17,357 bases of DNA, from NCBI GenBank assembly GCA_016866415.1, contig VGML01000022.1, positions 1 through 17,357 on the forward strand, in the 5' to 3' direction. Shown piece by piece: positions 8,045 to 15,049 of the stretch. The notes under the pieces were generated by a model. The model did not search any database. It saw nothing but the letters and a program-made list of their open reading frames with translations, and was not told where the DNA came from. Position numbers and translations under genes: made by a program. How positions within the stretch are numbered: the first letter of the stretch is position 1; every line of letters begins with the position of its first letter. The DNA is from Bacteroidota bacterium. GTDB lineage: Bacteria > Bacteroidota > Bacteroidia > Flavobacteriales_D > Crocinitomicaceae.

Positions 8045-8852
8045 AATTCTCAGGTATTACAATGATGAGTTCTTGAGGTTCATTTATTTCGATTTTTTCA
8101 TATTCTAAACGAACATAAATGCTGTTTCTAGGCGTTTTAATTTGAATCAACACATTTTCTGGCACCTTGATGCCTTTGTCAAGTTGAAATGATAAATAAT
8201 CAACGTATATTTCGGTTGTATCACTTGGACTGTAAATGGTTGTTTTCTTCAATTCTTTTGCGTCATTGGTTAGGAAATAATTAATGATGATATCCTCCTT
8301 TGCCTTTCGTTCAAATCGTTTTTTCTCCCTTTTTCTGTGAGATGAGATTTGATAGCGATATGGATCGTTGATGACAAAATATTTTTGATCGACCTTATAA
8401 TCAAGCGGTCGACCAAAAAATAATTCTTCGATGTTGTTGTAAGTAAAATCAATACCGAAATTTTCTTTTATATAATTCAAGGTTTGAATAACGTAACACT
8501 TATCCTTACGATTCACCACTTTTATCGTGTCTTTCGTTATCATAGTCGTTACAATTGGAATTTTGGCATACGTGATGATGGCGCTGACAGCACTGTCAGA
8601 TACAATTTTAAGTGATGTTTTGAATGAAATTTCTCGCGTTGTATCTTTATAGTCAACGCTTAACTTCGAATAAAACGTTTTTGGTTTCACCAAGGCAAGA
8701 CTATCTAATGTTTCCACAAGCTCTTTGTCTTTTTTCTTTGGTAATTTTTCTTGAGGAAGTGTTTCATCAATAGAGGTAACAAAATTCGGCGCGCATGAAC
8801 CAAGCCAAAACAGCCCAAAAATGGAAAATATGAGTTTAATAAATTGGGTCAT
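8028..8852 (-). CDS. DUF4292 lipoprotein
   Basis: Predicted lipoprotein of 274 residues. The N-terminus (LIFSIFGLFWLGSCAPN) is a lipoprotein signal with lipobox LGSC and lipidated C20. The body (FYSKLSVDYKDTTREISFKTSLKIVSDSAVSAIITYAKIPIV, given here in part) fits the DUF4292 family, found in Bacteroidota and thought to have a LolA/LolB-like beta fold; that fold is prior knowledge, and lipoprotein or envelope transport is only an inference. It overlaps the upstream TPR gene by 17 nt and the downstream EnvC-like gene by 17 nt, suggesting translational coupling and a shared envelope job. There is no damage visible. Confidence 0.8.
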   Translation of the reverse strand: MTQFIKLIFSIFGLFWLGSCAPNFVTSIDETLPQEKLPKKKDKELVETLDSLALVKPKTFYSKLSVDYKDTTREISFKTSLKIVSDSAVSAIITYAKIPIVTTMITKDTIKVVNRKDKCYVIQTLNYIKENFGIDFTYNNIEELFFGRPLDYKVDQKYFVINDPYRYQISSHRKREKKRFERKAKEDIIINYFLTNDAKELKKTTIYSPSDTTEIYVDYLSFQLDKGIKVPENVLIQIKTPRNSIYVRLEYEKIEINEPQELIIVIPENYEKCD

Positions 8853-10530
8853 AATAGGCTTTGTTTTGGATTTTTTTGTCCAAGTTGAAATTTGTAGATT
8901 TCAGTTCTTTCGCTTTTAACCAATATTCGATTGCTCTTTCTTTTTGACCGATTTTGAATGCACAGTCACCGAAATGTTCAACTATTACTTTATCATTTGG
9001 AGCAATCGCCAAAGCTTGATTAAAATAATCTTGTGCTGTCGAATATTTTCCTTTCACGAACAAAACCCAACCTTTTGTATCTAAAAATCGAGCTTGATTT
9101 GGTGCAGTTAGCAGCACTTCATCAATTAACTTTTCGGCCTTTTCGAGTTCATTGGTTTGAAGCGCGAGTCGATACGCGTAATTGTTTTTCAAAATCAAAC
9201 TAGTTGGTTGTTTTTCAATTGCTTTCTCGTAAAATAATTTCCCGTTTTCAAAATCCTTTAGCCCAAAATTCGCTTCACCAATCTGTCCATAAATTTCGGC
9301 TTCAAGTGCGCCGTCGTTGAGGAGTAAGTCTATGGACTCCTTAAGCTTGGTAATCGCTTCTGCATATTGTTTCTTTTGATTTTTTGCAACACCATTAAAA
9401 AAATAAGGAACGGGTTGAACTGGAAAAAGCTCAATGCATTTATCACTATCGACATTCAAGGAATCAAACCATTGATTTTGATATTCCAAGACTAAAATTT
9501 GATTCCAAATTGGAAACAAATTTGGATTGAATTCAACCGCCTTTTTGTAGGATTTCGTTGCCTCCTCGAATCTATTGGCTTTGAAAAAATAATCACCACG
9601 AATGGAATGCGCTTTTGCTTCTTTCGGGTAGCGACCGACCATATATTCGACTAAAGACTCCATATCTGGGTCACTCGTTTTGAAATTCTGAATGCTAATC
9701 AAAATCTCCATTTTTTGATCCAAGTTTGCTCCCTCTTTTTTAACTGCTTGTTTCAGATTATTCAGTCCGGTTTGTTCCTGACCTATTTGCATTTGCATGT
9801 CACCAAGCATATAAAAAGCGAGGCCGTTTTCAGGATCAGCAGTAACTAATTCTTGGAGCAATTTCATCCCTGAATCATATTGCTTTTTCTGCATGTAATA
9901 ATCAACCAAATTCGCAATGATGGTTGGATCGTCCGGATACTTATTTTTCGCTTCTAATAATACATCCAAAGCATCTTTATCTTGTCCCGCAGAGAGCAAC
10001 AGATGGTAGCGTTTAATTTCAATTTCAGAATTTCCACCTAGCCGCTTTTCAAGATTTGCCAATGTTTGAAGCGCTTTATCTCGTTTTCCCGCTTTCACCC
10101 AATTTTCAAATGATCCGTAATAGTATTCATGGTTTTGAAGATTAATTTTGGAAAGTTTATCAAAAATCGAGGCTGCTTGCTCGTATTCCTTCAACTCTTG
10201 TTGCATAAAAGCAAGTTCAGTTTGATAATACAGATTTTTTGGATCCGATTCCGAAGCTTGTTTGGTGTGAAAAGATGCCTTCTGCAAATCATTTTTCATC
10301 AAATAGAGCTGCGCAAGTGCGAAATTTGCTGCGTCATCAGTTGGGTCTTCCTTCAAACACAAATTAAACTTTTCGATCGCCTGATCAACCTCGAAATTTA
10401 GTTTTAATCGAACTCCTTCATGAAAATTTTTGATAAATGATGAGGCATGAACAATCTTTTTCTCCTTCGCCGTTCGACAAGCAAAAAGTGACAAGGTTAC
10501 TAAAAGAATAATAAAGCTTTTCAATCGCAT
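8836..10530 (-). CDS. Tetratricopeptide-repeat lipoprotein
   Basis: Predicted lipoprotein of 564 residues. The signal (FIILLVTLSLFAC) has lipobox LFAC with C18. The rest is almost wholly helical TPR repeats of about 34 residues, roughly 13-14 by eye, from about residue 37 to the end; clear examples are KAHSIRGDYFFKANRFEEA and ARFLDTKGWVLFVKGKYSTA. TPR arrays bind protein partners, so an outer-membrane or periplasmic scaffold role is likely; the partner is unknown. Its ATG overlaps the TAA of the nucleotidyltransferase gene by one base (TAATG), and its end overlaps the DUF4292 gene by 17 nt, so it should be translated in step with both. It is not recognisable as a named TPR protein such as BamD. 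Confidence 0.87.
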   Translation of the reverse strand: MRLKSFIILLVTLSLFACRTAKEKKIVHASSFIKNFHEGVRLKLNFEVDQAIEKFNLCLKEDPTDDAANFALAQLYLMKNDLQKASFHTKQASESDPKNLYYQTELAFMQQELKEYEQAASIFDKLSKINLQNHEYYYGSFENWVKAGKRDKALQTLANLEKRLGGNSEIEIKRYHLLLSAGQDKDALDVLLEAKNKYPDDPTIIANLVDYYMQKKQYDSGMKLLQELVTADPENGLAFYMLGDMQMQIGQEQTGLNNLKQAVKKEGANLDQKMEILISIQNFKTSDPDMESLVEYMVGRYPKEAKAHSIRGDYFFKANRFEEATKSYKKAVEFNPNLFPIWNQILVLEYQNQWFDSLNVDSDKCIELFPVQPVPYFFNGVAKNQKKQYAEAITKLKESIDLLLNDGALEAEIYGQIGEANFGLKDFENGKLFYEKAIEKQPTSLILKNNYAYRLALQTNELEKAEKLIDEVLLTAPNQARFLDTKGWVLFVKGKYSTAQDYFNQALAIAPNDKVIVEHFGDCAFKIGQKERAIEYWLKAKELKSTNFNLDKKIQNKAYYDPIY

Positions 10531-11537
10531 TAGCTGATGGTCGTAAAATCTCCCAGACTTAAATCCAAGGCTTGTCCTTGATAAACAACTTTCGAGCCAA
10601 TCATCGAATCAACCAGCACCACATTTTTCAAACTCGTGCCCTGCTGAATGATTGAATTACGAATGTTGCCATTAACTACTTCGGTTCCTGATCCAATCGA
10701 AACATGTGGTCCGATTACCGAATTAGTTATTTTCACGTTTTTACCGACATAACATGGCGGAATGATTACGCTATTTTCCATTTCAACTGATTCGTGAACC
10801 AATTGCTTTTGCGCTTCCCAATCGAATTCCAAAACACGTTGATTTGTATGAACAGTTACTTCTTTGTTGCCGCAATCCAACCATTCGGTTACTTCACCCG
10901 GTTTGAAAACGTATCCCGCTTCTGTTAATCGACGCAAGGCATCAGGCAATTGATATTCGCCACTTTTTAAGATGTTATTGTCAATCAAATATTCCAACTC
11001 TTTACGCAATTTTTCACCGTGTTTGAAGTAGTAAATCCCAATCATGGCAAGATCTGAAACAAACTCCTTTGGTTTCTCTACGAAATCAATAATCTCACCT
11101 TTTTCATTCATTTTGATAACACCAAAAGCACTTGGATCATCGATTTGTTTCACCCACAAAATACCTTCATCCTCTTGATTGATTTTAAAATTAGCACGGA
11201 ATAAAGTGTCTGCAAAAGCAACAACGACAGGTCCGCTTAATTTCTCAGCAGCACATAAAACAGCATGAGCCGTACCTAAAGGAAGTGTTTGATAATGAAT
11301 AGAACCTTTTGCTCCTAATTTTTCTGCAACGGCCAATAATTCATTTTCGACCTCTGTTCCAAAATCACCCACAACAAATGCTATTTCTTCGATTTTTTCA
11401 GCACATACAGCGGCAATATCCTCTACCAAGCGATGAACTATTGGCTTCCCTCCAACAGGAACTAATGGTTTAGGAACGGTCAATGTATGCGGCCGAAGTC
11501 GGCTTCCTCTTCCAGCCATTGGTACGATTACTTTCAT
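10530..11537 (-). CDS. Sugar-phosphate nucleotidyltransferase with left-handed beta-helix tail
   Basis: Predicted cytoplasmic enzyme (335 residues) joining a sugar 1-phosphate to an NTP, making an NDP-sugar for envelope polysaccharide. The N-terminal domain (1 to about 240) has the signature VPMAGRGSRLRPHT with G9, G11 and R13, PK at 22-23, GTAHA at 88-92, metal-binding D110 in AFADTLF, V-E-K-P at 153-156 and D221 in EWLDCG. Residues about 250-325 are hexapeptide-type repeats (NSVIIPPCYVGKNVKI, NSVIGPHVSIGSGTEV) forming a short beta-helix. This layout occurs in glucose-1-phosphate thymidylyltransferase-like and mannose-1-phosphate guanylyltransferase-like proteins; the sugar and nucleotide cannot be told from the sequence. 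The start ATG is 12 nt after the dut stop, preceded by A/G-rich AAGAAGAAAA. It ends by TAATG coupling to the TPR gene. Confidence 0.87.
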   Translation of the reverse strand: MKVIVPMAGRGSRLRPHTLTVPKPLVPVGGKPIVHRLVEDIAAVCAEKIEEIAFVVGDFGTEVENELLAVAEKLGAKGSIHYQTLPLGTAHAVLCAAEKLSGPVVVAFADTLFRANFKINQEDEGILWVKQIDDPSAFGVIKMNEKGEIIDFVEKPKEFVSDLAMIGIYYFKHGEKLRKELEYLIDNNILKSGEYQLPDALRRLTEAGYVFKPGEVTEWLDCGNKEVTVHTNQRVLEFDWEAQKQLVHESVEMENSVIIPPCYVGKNVKITNSVIGPHVSIGSGTEVVNGNIRNSIIQQGTSLKNVVLVDSMIGSKVVYQGQALDLSLGDFTTIS

Positions 11538-11549
11538 TTTTTCTTCTTT

Positions 11550-11984
11550 TTAATTTACACCTGTACTCCCAAATCCACCTGAACCGCGCTTTGAATCAGA
11601 AAGCACATCAACTTGAATTAATTCTACTTGTTCGACTTTACAAAAAACGAGCTGTGCAATCCGCTCCCCATCTTGTATTTCAACATCTTCATTTGAAAGA
11701 TTTATTAAAATTACTCCGACCTCACCTCGATAATCAGCGTCAATTGTTCCCGGGCTATTCAATACCGTTATTCCTCTTTTAAGCGCTAGGCCGCTTCTCG
11801 GGCGAACTTGACATTCCATGCCATTTTGCATTTCTAAGTATAGACCAGTTTTTACCAAATTTCTTCCAAATGGTGGGATTAAAATTGGTTCTTCCAAATT
11901 TGCTCGAATATCCATGCCTGCTGAACCTTTCGTTTCATATTGCGGAAGCGGATGTTTCGATTTATTCGTGATTTTAACAGACAT
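11550..11984 (-). CDS. dut: dUTP diphosphatase
   Basis: Trimeric dUTPase: hydrolyses dUTP to dUMP and pyrophosphate, keeping uracil out of DNA and feeding dTMP synthesis. The protein has 144 residues from ATG 11984, the normal family length; the longer open frame from 12020 would add 12 residues (KFVILIFKQIR) not expected in the family. All five motifs are present: AGMDIRA (22-28), RPRSGLA (61-67), the GTIDADYRGE motif (79-88, with D82 and Y85), ERIAQLVF (107-114) and the C-terminal RGSGGFGSTG (133-142). It is the first gene of the five-gene unit running down to 6686; a TAATTTTG box lies 18 nt upstream of the start. Confidence 0.96.
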   Translation of the reverse strand: MSVKITNKSKHPLPQYETKGSAGMDIRANLEEPILIPPFGRNLVKTGLYLEMQNGMECQVRPRSGLALKRGITVLNSPGTIDADYRGEVGVILINLSNEDVEIQDGERIAQLVFCKVEQVELIQVDVLSDSKRGSGGFGSTGVN

Positions 11985-12002
11985 TCGTATTTGTTTGAAA
12001 AT

Positions 12003-12010
12003 CAAAATTA
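12003..12010 (-). promoter_or_regulatory. TAnnTTTG -7 box for the dut-led unit
   Basis: On the minus strand the bases read TAATTTTG, an exact match to the Bacteroidota -7 consensus, ending 18 nt before the dut ATG (11984). This spacing is close to that of the box before the adhesin gene (19 nt). No clear -33 TTG is visible; AGGG-GATT-CCCT (12022-12033), a small hairpin or dyad, occupies that area. Confidence 0.45.
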
Positions 12011-12051
12011 CAAATTTCAATAGGGGATTCCCTGATGTAATTAAGGATTAA

Positions 12052-12093
12052 TCAACAATCCAATGAACATAACTTGGATTCAAGGTTTGTTGA
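12052..12093. promoter_or_regulatory. Inverted repeat in the divergent dut/cyanophycinase control region
   Basis: AATCCAA (12057-12063) and TTGGATT (12074-12080) are perfect 7-bp arms around a 10-nt spacer; TCAAC (12052-12056) and GTTGA (12089-12093) add an outer pair with an 8-nt bulge on one side. A further GGATT lies at 12045-12049. The repeat sits between the two proposed divergent promoters and could be an operator or a hairpin; no known regulator site is recognised. Confidence 0.35.
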
Positions 12094-12135
12094 AAACTAC
12101 GGAAATCTTGAAATAAAAGGCGCTTTAAAAAAGTC

Positions 12136-12143
12136 TATTTTTG
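12136..12143 (+). promoter_or_regulatory. TAnnTTTG -7 box directly before the cyanophycinase ATG
   Basis: TATTTTTG matches the -7 consensus and ends only 4 nt before ATG 12148. In Bacteroidota transcription starts a few bases after this box, so the mRNA would be leaderless or nearly so. The nearest TTG upstream (12108-12110) is 25 nt away, longer than usual spacing, so chance is a real alternative. Confidence 0.35.
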
Positions 12144-12147
12144 TTTT

Positions 12148-13023
12148 ATGACACCAAAAGGTAAACTGATAATCATTGGAGGAGCTGTTGATAAGGGCAG
12201 TTTTACAGAGAGTAGTTTTGAGGATCAAGTAGAGAAAAATCTCAATTTCTTTGAAAAAGGAATTCTTCGAAGGATAATTGAAGAATCGAAACAAGGCACG
12301 GAATCTCGAATAGAAATCATTCCAACTGCTTCAAAAATACCGGATGTTGTTGGACAAGAATACGCTAGAGCATTTAGCTTTTTAGGAGCAGATAATGTTG
12401 GGGTTCTTAAAATAGAAAAGCGTGAAACTGCTTTGGCAGAGGAAACTTTAGATAGAGTGAATGCCGCTGATGTAATCTTTTTTACTGGTGGCGACCAACT
12501 TCGTTTGACATCCATTATTGGTGGCACTCCAATTCACGATGCTGTATTGCGCAAATATCAAGAAGAAGATTTTATCTACGTTGGAACTTCCGCTGGTGCG
12601 CATAGCGCCTCAAAAAGTATGATTTATCAAGGATCAAGTCAAGAGGCTCTTCTCAAAGGAGAGATTAAAATAACTAGTGGGTTGGGCCTTATTGATCATG
12701 TCATTATTGATACGCATTTCGTTCAACGTGGAAGAATTGGTCGTTTATTTCAAGCTGTTGTTAGCAATCCAAAGACATTGGGAATTGGCCTTGGAGAAGA
12801 TACAGGACTATTAATTAAGGAAGGGAATGAAATGGAGGCTCTTGGTTCAGGACTTGTAATTTTGGTAGATGGAAGAAATGTTTCGGACACGAATATTACC
12901 GATGTTTCTCTTGGAGAGCCAATCTCTATTAAAAATATGGTTGTGCATGTAATGAGTGAAGGCGATAATTATATGTTGAAAGAACATCAAATGACCATTC
13001 GGAATAAAGTTTCCGTTAAATAA
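12148..13023 (+). CDS. Cyanophycinase (peptidase S51 family)
   Basis: Predicted serine exopeptidase of 291 residues that cuts cyanophycin (poly-Asp with Arg side chains) into beta-Asp-Arg dipeptides. The start MTPKGKLIIIGGAVDKG is typical. The nucleophile is S148 in VGTSAGA; FFTGGDQLRL (111-120) and IDTHFVQRGRIGRL (187-200, with the likely catalytic H190) are cyanophycinase motifs, and GLGEDTGLLI (214-223) is the usual conserved segment. There is no signal peptide, so it probably acts in the cytoplasm. The next gene starts 11 nt downstream and encodes an isoaspartyl peptidase, the expected second step. No cyanophycin synthetase (cphA) is in the window, so an alternative is general turnover of beta-aspartyl peptides. 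Confidence 0.9.
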   Translation: MTPKGKLIIIGGAVDKGSFTESSFEDQVEKNLNFFEKGILRRIIEESKQGTESRIEIIPTASKIPDVVGQEYARAFSFLGADNVGVLKIEKRETALAEETLDRVNAADVIFFTGGDQLRLTSIIGGTPIHDAVLRKYQEEDFIYVGTSAGAHSASKSMIYQGSSQEALLKGEIKITSGLGLIDHVIIDTHFVQRGRIGRLFQAVVSNPKTLGIGLGEDTGLLIKEGNEMEALGSGLVILVDGRNVSDTNITDVSLGEPISIKNMVVHVMSEGDNYMLKEHQMTIRNKVSVK

Positions 13024-13034
13024 AAATCTGGTAA

Positions 13035-13877
13035 ATGAAACTATTGATTCACGGTGGATTTTTTAGTGAATTCTCACAATCGACTGAAACAAAACTGGCG
13101 AAACAAGCTGCAATGGAACGAATTGCTAAAAGTTCTTTTGACTTTCTTAAAACTCACTCTGCGCTAGAAACAGTCGTTTTTGCAGTGGAGCAACTTGAAA
13201 ATGATCCTTTATTTAATGCGGGTATTGGGTCTCAAATTCAAAGTGATGGGGTAATCCGTATGAGTGCATCTTTAATGGATGGAAATACTAAAAAATTCAG
13301 TGGTGTCATCAATGTTCAACAAGTTAAAAATCCGATTCGAATAGCTGAACATTTAATGGGTGTTGATGATCGAGTTCTTGGAGGTGAAGGAGCGAATGGC
13401 TATGCAGTTAAAAACGGATTTGAAGCATTTTCAACTGAAATCCCTGACCGTCGAGCTGAATTTGAAGCGAAACGAGCATCTCATGGAACTGGAACTGTTG
13501 GATGCGTCGCTTTGGATCAAGATGGAAAATTAGCTGCTGCAACCTCAACAGGAGGAAAAGGATTCGAAATTCCAGGGCGAATTTCTGATTCAGCTACCGT
13601 TGCTGGAAACTATGCAAATGCAGATTGTGCGGTTAGTTGCACGGGAGTTGGTGAGGACATCGTAAGCGGAGCAGTCGCCTCAAAAATTGTAACGCGCGTA
13701 TCAGATGGCTTTTCTATTGAGAAAGCATTCAATAAAACCTTTGATGAATTAAAAGAATTTGACGGTTTTGCAGGCGCAATTGGACTGGATAAAGGGGGGG
13801 GCATTTATTGGCAAGAATCTCATCCAAAAATTGTTTTCGCGGCCTATGACGGAGACAACTTTACTGTTTTTCAATAA
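13035..13877 (+). CDS. Isoaspartyl peptidase / plant-type L-asparaginase (Ntn-hydrolase)
   Basis: Predicted self-cleaving Ntn-hydrolase of 280 residues that splits beta-aspartyl dipeptides and may hydrolyse asparagine. The precursor should cut between G153 and T154 in HGTGTVG; T154 becomes the catalytic N-terminal residue. AATSTGG (168-174) and GRISDSATVAGNYA (181-194), with R182 and D185, give the substrate pocket; ENDPLFNAGIGS (55-66) is the conserved N-terminal segment. At 280 residues it is somewhat short compared with the usual 310-320, mainly in the linker before the nucleophile. It follows cyanophycinase by 11 nt with no promoter between, supporting hydrolysis of beta-Asp-Arg to Asp and Arg. 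An 8-G run lies at 13794-13801. The stop is 5 nt from that of the convergent gene. Confidence 0.9.
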   Translation: MKLLIHGGFFSEFSQSTETKLAKQAAMERIAKSSFDFLKTHSALETVVFAVEQLENDPLFNAGIGSQIQSDGVIRMSASLMDGNTKKFSGVINVQQVKNPIRIAEHLMGVDDRVLGGEGANGYAVKNGFEAFSTEIPDRRAEFEAKRASHGTGTVGCVALDQDGKLAAATSTGGKGFEIPGRISDSATVAGNYANADCAVSCTGVGEDIVSGAVASKIVTRVSDGFSIEKAFNKTFDELKEFDGFAGAIGLDKGGGIYWQESHPKIVFAAYDGDNFTVFQ

Positions 13878-13882
13878 ATCTG

Positions 13883-14773
13883 CTATTTCCGGATAATATG
13901 TTTTAGCGTAGATTCAATCGTTTTGTGCTGAAAATTGAATCCTGCTTGTAAAATTTTCTGGTTTGAAGCTTTAATTCCTCCAACAAGCATAATTGCCCTT
14001 TCACCCAATAAAAAATAGAGCAGCTTTTCAGGAATATTTGGCATGAAAAAAGGTCGACGAAGTGATTTAGCCAAAGCTCGAGATAAATCCTTATTAGATG
14101 TACATGCTGCAAATGAATTGTATGAACCCTCCCATTTGAACTGAATAGCCAGGGAGAATAGGCGGCACAAATCGTCGAGATGAATCCATGGCATGTGCTG
14201 TTTTCCAGAACCGAGAGCGGAACCAAGGCCCAACTTAAACGGGAAAATCACTTTTTTTAATATTCCTCCATGCTTAGCAAGAACAACACCACTTCGAATT
14301 TTAGCCACAGGACATAAATCCGAAAATTTATCGCTAGCTTCCTCCCATTGCTTAACAATTTCAGAAAGAAAGTCATCACCAAACGGATCAGATTCACTAT
14401 GAACTTGTTCTGATTCAGGACCGTAACAATTAATACCGGAAGCTGAAACGTAATATTCAAGATTTGGCATTTGAGAGGCAAGAATTCTAAGAAAATTAGT
14501 GGTTTTAACACGCGAATCGATCAATTCTTTTTTTCGAGATTCTGTCCATCTTTTTTCAGCGATGTTTGCACCTAATAGATTGATAATTACATTGACCTTA
14601 GATAAATTCTTTGATTCAATCGTTTGAAGTTCCGGATTCCAATTAATATAACCTCTTCGACTCGTTTTTTTTCGAGATAATTTATATACACGAAAGCCTC
14701 GTTCTTTTAAAACGGAACTTAATTTACGCCCGATAAATCCGGTGCCTCCGGCAATTAAAGCGGTTTTATACAT
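13883..14773 (-). CDS. TIGR01777-family SDR epimerase
   Basis: Predicted cytoplasmic NAD(P)-binding protein of 296 residues, extended short-chain dehydrogenase type, of the TIGR01777 family (YfcH and plastid SulA/GC1 relatives); the substrate is unknown. The Rossmann motif GGTGFIG is at 9-15 from the chosen ATG; NVIINLLGANIAEKRWTE, SASGINCYGP (Ser and Tyr of the active site region) and MPWIHLDDL are hallmarks, and the C-terminal LLGERAIMLVGGIKAS belongs to the DUF1731 tail. Start: ATG 14773, because the longer frame opens at a TTG (14824) and adds 17 residues before the nucleotide-binding strand. It is convergent with the asparaginase gene (5-nt gap) and divergent from the small gene at 15050. 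Confidence 0.9.
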   Translation of the reverse strand: MYKTALIAGGTGFIGRKLSSVLKERGFRVYKLSRKKTSRRGYINWNPELQTIESKNLSKVNVIINLLGANIAEKRWTESRKKELIDSRVKTTNFLRILASQMPNLEYYVSASGINCYGPESEQVHSESDPFGDDFLSEIVKQWEEASDKFSDLCPVAKIRSGVVLAKHGGILKKVIFPFKLGLGSALGSGKQHMPWIHLDDLCRLFSLAIQFKWEGSYNSFAACTSNKDLSRALAKSLRRPFFMPNIPEKLLYFLLGERAIMLVGGIKASNQKILQAGFNFQHKTIESTLKHIIRK

Positions 14774-14893
14774 GTGTGTAGATTGGTTTGAAGTATTGAT
14801 ACAAAGAAAAGAAAAAAGTTGCAATCAATTACTTTTTTGGTATTTTTCAAATTTCCAATATTTTTTTTAAGAATTTGTTATAAATAAACAAAG

Positions 14894-14980
14894 GCTGCGT
14901 TAACTAGTTCGATCCATCAATTTTCATTTAAAATTTATTGCCTAAAAGGGTAACGACTCTTTTATTGTTCAAAACGCAGC
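14894..14980. ncRNA. Candidate structured RNA or small inverted-repeat element
   Basis: Perfect 8-bp arms GCTGCGTT (14894-14901) and AACGCAGC (14973-14980) enclose two further hairpins: AATTTT/AAAATT (14919-14924 and 14930-14935, 5-nt loop) and TAAAAGGGT/ACTCTTTTA (14943-14951 and 14956-14964, loop AACG, one G-U pair). Together they can form a three-way junction closed by an outer stem. A TATAAAT-like sequence (14880-14886) precedes it. It lies in the 276-nt gap between the divergent SDR gene and the unknown gene at 15050, so it may be a 5' leader element, a small RNA or a MITE-like insertion. No known riboswitch motif is recognised. The rest of 14774-14893 is AT-rich with no clear element. 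Confidence 0.35.
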
Positions 14981-15002
14981 AAAATTTTTAAACTATTTTG
15001 CT
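14978..15002. repeat. Hairpin overlapping the outer stem of the structured element
   Basis: AGCAAAAT (14978-14985) and ATTTTGCT (14995-15002) are perfect 8-bp arms with a 9-nt loop. Its first three bases are also the last three of the outer stem 14894-14901/14973-14980, so the two helices compete at their edge. No T-run follows, so it is not a classic terminator. Confidence 0.4.
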
Positions 15003-15049
15003 ACGAATCCACTATGGAATTTAAAAAAGTAACCAATAAACCCAAATAA

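Noticed and set aside
12097..12527. Minus-strand open frames over the cyanophycinase start
   Set aside because: They overlap a well-supported cyanophycinase gene with intact motifs, have no recognisable product and would cover its promoter region.
14894..14980. A known riboswitch or 6S RNA
   Set aside because: The fold-back arms are clear, but no consensus bases of TPP, SAM, purine, cobalamin or 6S RNA could be recognised, so it was kept as an unnamed candidate.
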